From Talaromyces rugulosus (taxonomy: Eukaryota > Ascomycota > Eurotiomycetes > Eurotiales > Trichocomaceae), in assembly GCF_013368755.1 (NCBI RefSeq), contig NC_049561.1, positions 3,534,001 through 3,598,000 of the forward strand: 64,000 nt of DNA, written 5' to 3'. How positions within the stretch are numbered: the stretch's first letter is position 1; each line of letters opens with the position of its first letter. A program made the position numbers and the translations under genes. Shown piece by piece: positions 35,344 to 47,201 of the stretch. Below the pieces are notes generated by a model. It worked only from the letters and a program-made list of their open reading frames with translations, ran no database searches and was not told the DNA's origin.

Positions 35344-36985
35344 TTATTCGATTCCCCATAGCTTCACCGTTCGATCATGGCTGGCACTGGCAATCCACCG
35401 CGCGTCGTGGCTGATATCCACGCTGAGCACCTTGTCCGAATGTCCTGTCAACGACTTGATCATCGACCAGTCGTCTGCACTAAACACGTTGACGTTTCGA
35501 TCGAACCCTGAACTGACGAAGAATGTGCCCGCCTTTCGCGGCGTCGGCGCCGGTGCAGCCTCGTCTGTCACCATAGCATCGCCTTTCTCTGCCCCTGTTG
35601 ACGGGAGGTATGAATGCGATGAATCGCCCCCTTTGTACCATCTCACGTCCGAAACGACGCTCTTGTGTGCTCCAATGCTACCACTGCAGTCGACTTTGCG
35701 AAGATCCCAGCATTTAACCCAGCCATCTCCCGAACTCGTCAGCACTCGGTATCCATCGGCGCCCCAGTCGACGCCGTAGATTTCGCGGATGTGACCCTGG
35801 AGAACCATGACCGTTCGGCCAGTGCGAAGATCCCAGATACGTCCGTGACTATCCAAACCTCCACTGGCTAGAAGGGATCCGTCTGAGTTGAATGAAACGG
35901 CGTACACCTCGCGGGAATGGCCTTCTTGTAGTAGCAATTCCGTCGTCGTTTCAACATCCCACAGCCGCCATGTTGTGTCGTATGAAGCCGATGCCAGATA
36001 CTGGCCCGAAGGGTGAAATTCCACTCGACAAACACGTTCCGAGTGCCCTGACAGTGTAGATAACGGCTGTTTCTTATCTAGTGACCAAAGGTTGATATTA
36101 CCTTCGCCTCCTCCCGACGCCAAATTCAACGAAGACTCTGACACATTCGAATCTGGCAATGTAGCACCGGGAAACCACGAAATTCCGCTCACTCGATCCG
36201 TATGGCCCTTGACACTGAGTTTCTCTTCCAGGTTTGGCACCGTCAACACCTTGACCCCGCCCGTCCAATCACCCGTCGCAAGTGACTGGCCGTCCGGGGA
36301 AAATCGTGTGATACTGACCGGCCGGTCAGCAGCGATTTGCGATCCATATAACTCAAAACCTTGTAATTTCTCCTTGACCGCCTTGCGATGTTTAATATGC
36401 GTTCGTAGGTGTATAGTCGACTGTTCTTGCTGCGACGCTACCCGCGCCTTTGCTCGGGGTAACGAGTATAGCGCAATCTTCTTCCTCGCCTCCAATAGAT
36501 CCGGAGACCCCTCTGTATAAAACTCCTCTTGCTGTTCTCCCTCTTCCTCGGCCTCCAGCGTTTCCGTCTCTTCGGTAGCCTCGCGCATTTCGACATCACC
36601 GCCTTGCTGTTCTTCCAACGTTGTCAGCAGCTCTCGCAGCCGATCTCGTCGGTCCGACGGCCCCTCGCCAAACAGCGTGATAGGTTCCCCGAGCTCGCGC
36701 AGCTTCAAGCGCACGCGGTTGTCGTCGGTAGGCACGTTGATCGCGGCCGCTCGTCGTTTTCGATCAAATTGTGACATTAGGGCAGATGCTCGCTCGGGGG
36801 CGATGCCTGCGGCGGCGGCAGGCATGTCATAATCGCGGTCAACAGCTATATATTGTTATTTGTTAGTATCTTGGGCTGTGATACGATGCTGAGAGAGGGA
36901 GGGGCTCACGAATGTCGGCGAGATCAATGCCCGCATCGTCGTCGGCGGCCTCCTCCACGTACGCCTGCCGCGCGGGGTGCATCAT
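35344..36985 (-). CDS. prp4: U4/U6 snRNP protein Prp4 (WD40)
   Basis: Component of the spliceosomal U4/U6.U5 tri-snRNP. Two exons (36910-36985 and 35344-36845) give 525 aa. The N-terminal splicing-factor motif is clear around residues 75-105 ([20 protein letters not shown]). The C-terminal half is a seven-bladed WD40 propeller with GH...WD repeats, for example [55 protein letters not shown], and a final HDRTVKLWG. An insert of about 25 residues between the fifth and sixth repeats carries low-complexity sequence. A second ATG lies one codon downstream of the start. Confidence 0.95.
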
Positions 36986-38580
36986 TTTGATGGATTATAA
37001 TCTTAGTTCAGGGTTCGGTTTTTAGAATATGGATAAGCAAGAGTCCCATCGGCTGGGTGAGACGAGGACGACTGTGGCACGTGGTGGAGGTTGAAGACGG
37101 AAACTTTTCAGACATGCCGCAAAGCTCGTTCCATGACGGAAGGGAAGCTCCACCCAGAGCCTTTGATCTAGACCGAACCAGTTGCAGACAACGAATTTAA
37201 TATCAGATTTAATATTTAAACTGTATACAGTGTTGCTGTTTTGTGTTTTAAATTTATACTCTTTGTATTTATTTTATCATATATTTTCCCCCCTCTAGTA
37301 CTTGGATCTCTACATGTATACTCAAGCCCTAATCCTTCTGCCTGTGGCTGACTTGCAATATATAACAGCAGGAAGTGTACATGTATCGACATCAAACATT
37401 AATTAATCAATTGATGCAATATTGTTATTCAAAGTTCACAATGGGTTCTGATTACTATAGAATAGCACACTTGATATTACCGATGAAAAAAACTGGGATA
37501 ATTAAATGATAGTACAAATTAAACTTACATGTAATCTTAAGTATAGCAAGTTCTAGAGGTTAGATGTACGTCACTGAGTAGTATTCAAATATTTCAAATG
37601 CTTATTTTACTTAGTTGCATTGATACTCAGTTTGAAAGCCACATACTGTGTTTATTTATTACCAGTTGACGGATTCCGGAAAGCCCTGCTCGGCCTGTAG
37701 GAACAAAGTACAAAAACTTCGCACATCTCACACATACATATGGTGGGTGGTGTAGATGTCATTCTACTATTAGTAAGATCCGGCTAGTAAATATACATTA
37801 GATGGTTTCAGCAATGCTTAATATTTGTTGCCCAGGGTGGAATAGGTTTCTCGAATGCAATACTAATCTGCACGAATTACATCAATTGATGCAACGAGCC
37901 TTTGATACCCAGACTGTAGTTATTCGAAAAGAAACTGTAAACCGGAATCCTTTAATGATGGTTCTATACATGGAATTCCCTACGTACTCGAAATTACGTG
38001 AGTCACTAAAAATACTTGTGGTTACACCGAATCCACAGGGTCGTTTTTGAAGATTAGATGATGGTGACTCTTCAATATTAGGACAATAGAAAATTTTGGC
38101 GGTATGCAAAGATAGGTTATACATTTAGAGCTAGGCTGTATAATTGACTCACAAAACATTAATGTCTATACTAGTTAGATAGAGAGCGATTTCCTAATTA
38201 GGACATGCGGAAATCACTAGTAACGTGTGAAGACTCATAATAGCTTGTACTATAATCCATTTATAGCTGGATCTATATGCAAAAACCACTGATGACTCAT
38301 TATTTCAACGTTCAGTGGAAATCTAGATCCAACACATGCAAGACAGCCGCTCCCTTCTCTGTCACGCGCATACTTTGCTTTTCCAGTCCCGAGCAAGTCT
38401 ATAGAGGTAATTATTGATTTATCAATTGATATATTGGGGCAAATCATCAATAAGTGAATAAAGGAAGCATCTGTAATTCTAGAGAATTGAAGTATTTTAT
38501 GACTCAAATTGCCAAATACTTGACTCGAGCTCCAGGGATAATGCCTATAAATAAGTAGTGCAACCACTTGAATCCTAACC
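36986..38580. other. AT-rich intergenic stretch
   Basis: About 1.6 kb of AT-rich DNA with only short open frames (the longest, 37802-38050, has no recognisable features). No RNA gene seen. Confidence 0.45.
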
Positions 38581-38987
38581 ATGCCCACGCAGCCAGGTTA
38601 TACGCAACTCAATAAAACCATACGCGCCTTTCGATTAAAAATGTGAGTGCCTGTCTTCAGGTGGGCATTCGTAACCTTGCCCGTGGCAGAAATAGGGTAG
38701 AGGATGAACTATGCCCTAGTTGCGAGCTTGGACATCAACGTGCACTTGAACGTCAACGTGACGGAGAACCACCTGAGTCTTCAGGAGAATCATCAGGAGA
38801 GCCATCTGAGTCTTCGGGGGAACCATCTGAGTCTTCAGGAGAACCATCTGAGTCTTCAGGAGAGCCATCTGAATCTTTAGGAGAACCGCCCGCGTCTCCG
38901 GGAGGAGCACCTGCGCCTTCTCCCGCCAATCTCACCAACGGCATCAATGGCATTCATCTCAATCGCATGACATTGGAGGTATGTTAA
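38581..38987 (+). CDS. Small hypothetical protein with GEPSESS heptad repeats
   Basis: Not a recognised family. Two exons (38581-38642, 38690-38987) give about 119 aa. A 47-nt intron with GTGAGT and CAG ends is needed, because reading through stops at once. The protein starts MPTQPGYTQLNKTIRAFRLK, has a CPSC pair (DELCPSCELGH), then an acidic repeat of GEPSESS units, then a Pro/Ala segment and ANLTNGINGIHLNRM. A GTATGT donor-like site overlaps the stop, so a further exon is possible. No signal peptide. The CPSC element and the small Cys-rich protein encoded 500 bp downstream hint that both belong to the same fungal-specific Cys-rich group. Confidence 0.45.
38763..38885 (+). repeat. 21-bp tandem repeat encoding GEPSESS
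   Basis: Copies of a unit close to GGAGAACCATCTGAGTCTTCA, in frame and imperfect, with one shortened unit near 38784-38795. Differences are mostly synonymous, indicating selection on the peptide or recent expansion. Confidence 0.85.
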
Positions 38988-39456
38988 TTCTATACGTTAG
39001 GGGTTGATATAACTTTTGATGTACTAAATGCTAATGGCCGCTTTGAACCAAAGTGATAAAATGGAGGAATTAATATTTTCCTATTCTCTTGATGTCTTCC
39101 ACATATCGTCAGACTGTCAGACATGGGTGTGCCTGTTTTGGGTGGTTGGGCTATCGGCTTGGTTTGCGGCCGCTGGACTGGTTTCTTTCTACTTTCGGAA
39201 GTTAACATTGGGCATGTACTCGTTGACATATGTGTATTGATATAATATCAATTTTAATAACTTAAAAATTAAAATCTAACGATATCTATAATTATGGTTC
39301 CTTGACTAATTTCTGGATATTTGTCTGATATATTAATGAATATTAATCGGTGAGCTAGCCTACACCGTTTTCTGAGGACTTCCAAGAAAAGATTATGCAT
39401 GGCTAGATCTATCATCTGAATAACTCTTGAATCTGTCTTCTTTTGAGTCATAATGC

Positions 39457-39888
39457 ATGTACCAGTCATCGATGCCTATAAATACAGAGAAAATGACCAA
39501 CTCTCTGTTCAACCTTCAACCATCTCTCACTGCCAGCTTCGCCAGTGCTGTCCTGAAACCTATACTCTTCCAACCAAAAACAAAAAGTCTAACAGCATTC
39601 TTCTTATCAACGATGTGCGTGGTTAAATGGAAAAGGTATACAAGGTGTGGATGCGAGGAAGTGAACGAAATTAAGCTGTGCTGGGAGGCGGTCTCGGCGA
39701 AGCTATTTCTTAACTGTATTCAGAATGCAATTATTCCACCCAAGAACGGGGTTTTAAGAGTGTTTGAAGAGGTTCATGACGACAATACCATGTTGTGTGG
39801 CATACACCAAGTAGAAGCAAATCGCCGTGCTCCAATTCCTTTGACCATAACCGATCGCGCTGTGTTGCCAAAGGACCGTCCACAGTGA
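39457..39888 (+). CDS. Small Cys-containing hypothetical protein
   Basis: An intronless frame of 143 aa. A later in-frame ATG within MTNSLFNLQP may be the real start. The central segment MCVVKWKRYTRCGCEEVNEIKLC resembles a common group of small fungal proteins with a Y..CGC....C pattern of unknown function. No signal peptide and no known domain. AT-rich spacers flank it on both sides. It may be expressed or may be a relic. Confidence 0.4.
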   Translation: MYQSSMPINTEKMTNSLFNLQPSLTASFASAVLKPILFQPKTKSLTAFFLSTMCVVKWKRYTRCGCEEVNEIKLCWEAVSAKLFLNCIQNAIIPPKNGVLRVFEEVHDDNTMLCGIHQVEANRRAPIPLTITDRAVLPKDRPQ

Positions 39889-40505
39889 GTGAGATAAGCC
39901 AAACCGGTATGAGATGTTTTCCCCCCTCTCTCTCACTACGTACAGATGCGTGTTTGAACTAACAAATTGCCTTGTCACAGAGACGAATCTCAACCGATCC
40001 CTTCTTTTCCTTTCTACTTTCTCTGTGGATCGAGTTTGGACGTTGTGGAATTTCCTGGACAGATGTGATGTTTGCTGGTTGAACTATGGGGCTGGTCTTT
40101 CTATATTTTGGACTGGATTGCAATGTTATCCTTCCTCTTTATATCATCTAGTTTGGGCTATGTAGTCGTCTTCAACCAGAAAAATTCATATCTTTTGTCC
40201 CCCTACATTTATTCAATTTGGCTGGAATCAACTTTGAACTCTTAAAAGGAATTGTAATAGCTATGAATCAGCAGTGAGCCGTTGTGACTCATTAATTGGT
40301 GTACATATTAGCGTTCATTATGTATACATCATAGTCAAGACTGTATATACAGTACTAGCAAAGAAATGCATATATTACTATCCAAAATTACATGAATATC
40401 ATGCCGTACAGACCGTGAGGTACTTCTTCTACCCATCTATAGCGTGACAAAAGATCAACTCCCCAGACGCCCGAAATGCGGATACATGCAGTGGTTGAAA
40501 GCGTT
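39889..40505. other. Intergenic spacer
   Basis: AT-rich region between the small gene and the Ptc7-type phosphatase. No supported gene. Confidence 0.4.
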
Positions 40506-41822
40506 TCATATATTCTCCACCGCCACAACAACGACAACACAGATATCATCCACTTTCCCTCCGCGATACCAATGACCCGGATGATACCGCTGGGCTTCCT
40601 TGGCAAAAGGCCCGTCACGGCGTACATCGACACTAGCCAGTTTGGCTTCGCCAACAATGGATGCTGCAAGAAGGCCCTGGAGGCTGTTATAACCCGCAGA
40701 CTTGGAAATGCTGCTTGAAGGCGGCGACGGTAAGCCCAGGCCGCCGAATTGCGTCAACGCATCGAGTTTCGACGAAGCCCCAATGCCGTCTCTGGACGTC
40801 TCTGCCCACGCGCCGGTGAGTAGCATCCGGCTCGTTACGATTTTGAGAATCTCTTGGTTGTTCAGGTTATCAAACACGCCGTCCGTGGCGAGAATAAGAA
40901 CGTCTCCATGCTGCAGAGACGCAGTGGACACGGCCGCGTCGCGCGGCAGGTCTTCAAAGTACGTTCCGCCAAACATGTACGCTTGCTGGCGCAGGCGTTG
41001 CGGAATCACGTTGAGTTGGTATGGGGTGTTGAAGGCATGTGTTTGCGGAGTTGAGTATTGATGCACGGCGGCGAGTCGGAGAAGGACTGAGCCGGAATCG
41101 CCGAGGCTGGACTTGTCAGTATCATATCCATATATATATGTATAACTACATAGGGGTTATGCGTACTTGGCTAGTTCGACGCTGCCGTCTGGCTGTGCAA
41201 CGCCCACAGACGCCGTCGTGCCCCCCGCCGTGATGGACTTGTCCGCCTGCACTGCATCGTAACCCCTCTGCAACAGCTCCTTTGGCTTCAACGACTCCTC
41301 TGTAGCATCCAGAGCATGCTCTGCCATGTACGTGCATAGTCCATGCGAGACCTCTGCGGGGTCAACTCTGTGCTCAGCCCATCCTCCGACTCCGTCTGCG
41401 ATGCCAAACGCAACCGCCCCCGTGTCTGTTGCACCGACTCTGCTTGCGAAAAAGGCGTCTTCGCCGCTGCCCGGTCTTTTCTGTTGCTGTTGTTGCTGTT
41501 GTGATTTCCCGCCCCGGTTTTTCAGGACAACGCCAATAGCGTCTTGCGTGGCTGGATCAAAGACATGTGTGTTTTTTTCGAGGTTGATGCGCCTCCCCTT
41601 TGCCGAGCATGACGCCGCGACTCTGTACGATATATTCTTCCCTTTCGACTCGGACCACCGAGCGATACTCGTCTGAAACGATCGTCTCTGAAACCCGCTC
41701 TTTAGCAGAAACCGTCCTGCTTGTCTGTTCTTCCCCGCTGTTCGCAACAACTGGCCTGCTGCTGATCGTGCGGAGAAAACGTCCAGGACCACCGCCAAGG
41801 GCCGCCGCACAGCAGGGGTCAT
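40506..41822 (-). CDS. Ptc7-type protein phosphatase 2C
   Basis: Metal-dependent Ser/Thr phosphatase of the PPTC7/Ptc7 group, mitochondrial in yeast, where it controls coenzyme Q synthesis. Two exons (41167-41822, 40506-41106) give 418 aa from MTPAVRRP. The N-terminus is basic and poor in acids (presequence-like). PP2C motifs: EDAFFAS, FGIADGVGGWAEHRVDP with the metal-binding Asp, TTASVGV, ANLGDSGS across the splice, LILATDGVFDNL, and the terminal DDICVVVVVAV. A Q7 run lies in the insert before the first motif. Loop inserts rich in Ser and Gly are present near the C-terminus. Confidence 0.93.
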
Positions 41823-42422
41823 CCTCCCACCACCTGACTTTGAGTCGCGCGCTTGTCGCAAGTTTGTTGTTTTGTGTGTTGTGTGTTCAGATCACGAAAT
41901 GCGATTCAGACGACGAAAGGGGGATAACAAAGTTGTTGTTGTTTTTGGTTTTTTTTGCGTTTTATCTCCGGTCCGAAACTCGTGCAAACGTGCGCTGATG
42001 ATGTTTGACTGTTGATGGGTGGAAGCATTGGAATTCCTTCGACAATTCTAGGTCGAAGACTTCAAGGCGACGGCGATTCTGTCGTTTTGCATGGACGTAA
42101 GAAAAGGGCGACCAAGGTTCATAACAGTTGCGACGGTGGTCTTCTGTTATCAAGATGAGCTCCGGCCGCTGGCGGGTCCCCGCATAGCGTCGGCCAGTCT
42201 GGTCGGTCATACTCGCCACGATGTACTCTCAACCTTTATACTGGGTCTTGTATGTACTAAGATCAATAGATGTGTATATTCATATTCTACAGTCACAGCA
42301 GGTGTATATGCAGATTGATTCAATAAACGCCAATATTGCAGAATAATATGACATACAGGCCAGAACCAAACAGAACAAGATAAAGATAAGAGAGAAAAAA
42401 AGGAATGAAATGAAGAAATGCC
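41823..42422. other. Intergenic spacer
   Basis: Promoter of the phosphatase gene and 3' region of the kinase gene. No supported gene. Confidence 0.45.
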
Positions 42423-43828
42423 CTAATCAGATCCCTCAGGGAGTACTGTGAGAACATTGCCAATAAGCGTAATCAGCTCATCAATATCCGGCCGGTCTGC
42501 CGGCTCAACCTGCAGACATTTTCTCACAATCTCCTTGATGGGCTCGCTGATCCCTCCCTGGCTATTGCTGCTCTGAGACGACGAGGCGCCGTCTTGCGTG
42601 TTCACCCTTGCTTTGCCCTTGGCAGTGTTTGATGCTTCGTCCGGGAATCTCCAGTCGCCTCCGAGTACGCACATGCTCAAGCTGCCTCCGGTTTCCTCGC
42701 TTCGGGCTTCAAAGGGGCTTTTGCCGACTAGGCATGCATACAAAGTGCAGCCGAGAGACCAGATGTCAACCTTGGTGTCGATAATTGATCCCGTCTTGAC
42801 GTCAAACAATTCGGGTGCTCGGTATGGCATTGTGCTGTGCTCGGCGGCCGTGTCTTGCACTGCGATTGCGAGGGATCGCGAGCTGATGGCAATCGGACTC
42901 GGGGCCAGGGAACCTAGATCCATGAGGATGGGCGTTCTACCGTCGTCGTCGATCATAATGTTGCCTGAAAACGTATATGTTAGCTTTACCAGACGTTCAA
43001 AAATGCCAAATTTCCAAACGCGATTGAGGTGCTTACCTGGTTTGATATCTCGGTGCGCATAAGGTCGGAAATCTCCCTCGCCGACACCCTCCTGGCTAGC
43101 AGTCACCTCATCGTCCATCAAAGGTTCTTGCTCGACATCATCGCCGAGACCGTGTGTATTCCTTCGCTTAGGCTTTCCCACCTTTCTCGACAGCTCCTCA
43201 TCAGCCTGCTCGCCTTCCCGGCGAATGGCCTTTGCTTGACGTGTGCCCGCGGACCCGGTTTTGACGCGGTACTGGTGCATGGATTTGAGAGCCTTGGCGA
43301 CGCCCAGCATCAGCGACATGAGCTCTTTCTCCGGGAAATTGGTATGGTTGACCAGGTTCGCGTTGATGGCATCCTGCAAATTTCCTCGTTGGTAGTAAGG
43401 CAGCAGAATGTACACTGTCTTGGAGTTCGAATCGTCGCCATCGCCGCGGAACTTGGAGCCGGACTCGGTCGTGACGCAGTGGTCAAAGGAGCGGATGATG
43501 TTGGGGTTGGGCGTAAACAGACTGTAGGCTTCGACTTCCTTGAGCGCGAGCGACACGGATTCTTGGCCGAATGGACAGCGGATCTTTTTCAGCGCGAACA
43601 ATTCGGATGTGTTTTTGTCTTGCACGAGATAGACGTATGAAAAGCCGCCCTGGAAGGAAACTGTTAGATCTAAGCAACTATAGTCGCAAAAAGAAAAAGG
43701 CATCATACCTCGCCCAGCAAACGGAGCAGCTTGAAACTGCGATTGTTGATCTTGAGCTGTGGAGAGCTAGGGAAGCAGCACATGCAATCCGTGAGTGTGT
43801 AGAGGAGATCGAAGAGGTATTGCGCCAT
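42423..43828 (-). CDS. env7: Env7/STK16-type serine/threonine kinase
   Basis: NAK-family protein kinase; yeast Env7 sits on the vacuole membrane through palmitoylation and restrains vacuole fusion. Three exons (43709-43828, 43037-43649, 42423-42964) give 424 aa. The N-terminus has the family cysteine cluster CMCCFPSSP, the palmitoylation site in Env7/STK16. Kinase motifs: GEGGFSYVYLV glycine loop, ALKKI catalytic Lys, HRDIKPGN catalytic loop, MDLGS in place of DFG (typical of this group), and MPYRAPELFD with DIWSLGCTLY. An insert of about 55 residues precedes HRDIKP. Start and splices agree with the family pattern. Confidence 0.94.
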
Positions 43829-44716
43829 GGTGGTGGTGGTGGTAGTGATGGTGATGTTTGACAGAGTGAAGATCCAGGCGAGCTGACGACAACAGGTGAT
43901 GCGGAAACAAGAAACAAGCTCAGCTGGAGTCGGTTTCCGCGCGGAAGCGATGCGGGATCGCGCTGGGCAGTATGCTGTAGCACAGTCTGTTCGAAATCTG
44001 CGAGAGATGCACTGGAAATTGAAAATTGGTGTTTTCCAAGTGTTGCGATGCAGAGAGACGTGGAGTCTGGCCAGATGTCATCGACTCATCGTGCTCCGGG
44101 GCCGCGCGCTCTCATTCGCACAGCTCTCCACAGCAACCAGACATGTACAATATAATAGTTGATAAAAATAACAACACAACAACTATACCATTATTTAGCT
44201 ACAAGCTTTAAAATTTACTGGCAATAGCTGCAGGCTAATTGACGCCCCTTGTTGAGCTGGTTCCCTCGCATAAGCAAGACTGCATTGGGCGTGAATGCAT
44301 CGCATAAGCTGCAGCAATTAGTCTCACCTGTCTTTGCTTTTTGCCAGCGAACTCACTGCAGCTGAAATTGCAAGCCAGACGATCAGCCCCTGTGGTTCCT
44401 GCAGAAAAGAGAAAAAAAAAAAGGGCGTTCGTTGCTTATTATTATTATTAAGTGGGTTCTGGCTCGGGCAGGCTAAAGAGAAGCTCCCCGCTATCCCCGG
44501 CTGCTCCTGACCTTGTTCCTGTTTTGTTTTTTTGTTGTCTTTCGTTCTTTGCTCACCCCTGTCTGTATGGCACGAGCACTCGAGACTCGACGCCCAGCAC
44601 GAACAACGGACTACGCTCTCCCCATTTGATGACTGCTCGTCTCCTCCGCAGTGTCTCTCGGCTTTCTACAGCAGCAGCATCTCCCTAGACACCCGGACGG
44701 GCTGGATCGTGACACC
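43829..44716. other. Divergent promoter between the kinase and CLIP-170 genes
   Basis: About 0.9 kb with CT-rich tracts. An in-frame ATG at 44651 precedes the chosen CLIP start but encodes no family sequence. No RNA gene seen. Confidence 0.5.
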
Positions 44717-46804
44717 ATGGCCCCCTCCGACGATATCCGGGTTGGAGACCAGGTCAACGTCCCCGGGGGCATGTATGGATCGGTTCGCTTCCTGGGAATT
44801 GTCGATGGCAAGCCTGGCCGCTTTGCTGGCATCGAGCTTGCCCCCGAGCACGCCGCCAGGGGTAAAAACAACGGCGACGTCGACGGCCGCAGCTATTTTT
44901 CCACCGCCATCGCCGGCGCCGGCATCTTCGTGCCCATCAACAACTCCAAGTATGTGACCAAGCGGACTGTGGTCACGCCGCCGACCCCGTCGCGTCCCTC
45001 TATCTCGACCAACTTCAGCAAGTCCGTTGGGCCGCCGTCGATGCCCCGGCCTCGAGTCCGTCGCCCGTCGCTGCCTCGACCAGAGTCGCCTCGAAGTGCG
45101 CCGCCTAACAAATTGAACTTTAACGGCTTGCGCAGTCCGTCGTCGTCTGTGGGCAAGCCGGCGTCAGGTAGTCTTTCGGCCGGAAGCAATGGAATGCCGC
45201 GTACTCCGTTCAAGACACCTTCGAGGCTGTCCAACCGACCTTCGTCTAGGATGAGCCAGGACGGCGGAGACACGCCAACGTCAGTAAGGTTTCCGTCTGA
45301 CTTTGGCGGTCCTTCTTCCCACGAGCTTCAGGACAAAATCAAAAGGCTAGAACAGGAGCTGCAGGACCGTGATAAGCAGTTGGAGGATCAGTCGTCCGTC
45401 CTGAATGAGCTACAGCAGAGCATTACCGAAATCGAAGGCCAGGATGGAGCCTCAATGCGTGCACAGCTCAGAGAGAAGAACGAAAAGATTTCCCAATTGA
45501 CGGCCGAGTTCGACAGCCACCGCGCCGACTTCCGCAGCACGTTGGATACCCTGGAAATCGCTGCAACCGAGACCGAAAGAGTCTACGAGAAGAGACTAGA
45601 CGAGGTTATGCAACAAAACCGAGAACTGCAGGACCGCGGCGAAGATGTCGAGGCAGTGGCCATGCAGCTGAAGCAACTCGAGGAGCTGGTTTCCGAGTTA
45701 GAGGAGGGTCTGGAGGATGCCCGCCGCGGCGAGGCCGAAGCTCGCGGAGAGGTCGAGTTCTTGCGCGGCGAGGTGGAACGAACGCACCTGGAGCTGCAGC
45801 AGGAGCGTGACAAGTCAGCAGCTGCATTGAAGGACGCCGAGTCACGCCGCAACACGAAAGAGGTGGACCAGAAAGATGATGAGATCAGAGGCCTGAAGGC
45901 GATCATCCATTCTTTGAGCCGAGGAGATGTGAATCCAGCTTTATTAACACAGAACGGACCAGGAACCCCTAATGGCAAGGCCGAGTCAGACCAGGACCCA
46001 GAGCGAGTGTCTCAGCTCGAGCAGCGCATTCAAGAGCTTGAGGTATTGGCCGAAACACGCTCAGCGCGCATTGAAGAGCTGCAGCGCGAGTCGCAACGAG
46101 ATACGCCTCCAAACCAGAACCGCAACTCGGCCGGACGAAACTCGGCGGGGCGAAACTCTGTCAACGGAGTGAGGAGCAGGAGCGGTACAGTCACCATCGC
46201 TCCTCTCCGGCAGATGAGGGCTTCTGTGTCGGCTAGAGGAAGCCGTGGTCCTCCAGCTAACCATGTCCATACTCTGTCCGACAGGACTGTTGTGCCGCCA
46301 GATTGGCAAGATTCGCCGACTGCTGAAGAACAGACTCCTCACAATACTTATCTCGAGACTGCTCATATCGCCGAAGACGACGATGGCCACTCTGACCAAC
46401 AGTCCTCCGAGCATGGTTCGCTGTGGTGTGAAATCTGCGAGACCAACGGCCATGATATTCTGACCTGCACCACCTTTGGAGCTAATAGTAGTGGATCCTC
46501 GCAGCAACTAGAGAATCTTGCTGAACCCGAGACAACGAAAACCAACCTGCCAAAATCCCCCCAAATCCCCGAAGACCTGGAAGAGTCTGCCTCTAAGGGT
46601 GTGAAGCCCACTGCTGATGATAGCCCGCCGTTGCCAAAAGCAAACCGAGACGCTGTTCTCGATGGCTTGAAGGGAATCGGTGGCATTACTAGCTCTATGG
46701 GCGCTGTGGCCGGTAAGGCATCTGGTGTCATTGATGAGAGCAAGTGGTGCGCATTGTGCGAGCGAGACGGCCACGAGAGCATCGACTGTCCGTTCGATGA
46801 ATAA
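44717..46804 (+). CDS. clipA: CLIP-170 family microtubule plus-end protein (ClipA/Tip1/Bik1)
   Basis: Plus-end tracking protein that stabilises microtubules and links dynein or kinesin cargo. Single exon, 695 aa from MAPSDDIRVGDQ. One CAP-Gly domain at residues about 8-80, with GKNNGDVDGRSYF in place of the usual GKNDG. A basic Ser/Pro-rich stretch follows, then a coiled coil from about residue 205 to 470. At the C-terminus are two CCHC zinc knuckles, CEICETNGHDILTC at about 570 and CALCERDGHESIDC near the end; this pair distinguishes CLIP-170 homologues from dynactin p150. It ends FDE rather than the EEF/EEY-like tail of tubulin-mimic ends. Confidence 0.93.
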   Translation: MAPSDDIRVGDQVNVPGGMYGSVRFLGIVDGKPGRFAGIELAPEHAARGKNNGDVDGRSYFSTAIAGAGIFVPINNSKYVTKRTVVTPPTPSRPSISTNFSKSVGPPSMPRPRVRRPSLPRPESPRSAPPNKLNFNGLRSPSSSVGKPASGSLSAGSNGMPRTPFKTPSRLSNRPSSRMSQDGGDTPTSVRFPSDFGGPSSHELQDKIKRLEQELQDRDKQLEDQSSVLNELQQSITEIEGQDGASMRAQLREKNEKISQLTAEFDSHRADFRSTLDTLEIAATETERVYEKRLDEVMQQNRELQDRGEDVEAVAMQLKQLEELVSELEEGLEDARRGEAEARGEVEFLRGEVERTHLELQQERDKSAAALKDAESRRNTKEVDQKDDEIRGLKAIIHSLSRGDVNPALLTQNGPGTPNGKAESDQDPERVSQLEQRIQELEVLAETRSARIEELQRESQRDTPPNQNRNSAGRNSAGRNSVNGVRSRSGTVTIAPLRQMRASVSARGSRGPPANHVHTLSDRTVVPPDWQDSPTAEEQTPHNTYLETAHIAEDDDGHSDQQSSEHGSLWCEICETNGHDILTCTTFGANSSGSSQQLENLAEPETTKTNLPKSPQIPEDLEESASKGVKPTADDSPPLPKANRDAVLDGLKGIGGITSSMGAVAGKASGVIDESKWCALCERDGHESIDCPFDE

Positions 46805-47201
46805 TTTGCATTCGTGTTGAAATAGAAGACGACGTCATGTGCCATGGATGAGGACAGGACTTTCTTTCTTAATATGTCTTTCTTTCCATGCACTGTACTA
46901 ATATTTGTTAATACTTCTGGGGTATTAAATTGATCATAGCGTTCCTTTTTTTTCCCCTCTCTTTTTACTATCTTGTTATATTGCCCTCTTTATATTGCCC
47001 TCTTTATATTTTTACTTTACTTTTATTCCTTTGTACAGATTTAATTCGATATTTGCAAATTTTGAAGCCTTTAATGTTTTAATACCTTTCTTTCTGCTTG
47101 GGTTTTGGGATGATAGGTTAGCATTCTAGCAATGAGATGAGTTTCTTTTCTCTACAACGGTATTATACAACAACAACACGAACGATCATATCATCATAAG
47201 G
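46805..47201. other. Convergent spacer
   Basis: 3' spacer with a short direct repeat (TATATTGCCCTCTT, near 46978-47008). No gene seen. Confidence 0.5.

Noticed and set aside
38763..38885. CRISPR-like array
   Set aside because: Directly adjoining in-frame 21-bp repeats without spacers in a eukaryotic coding sequence.
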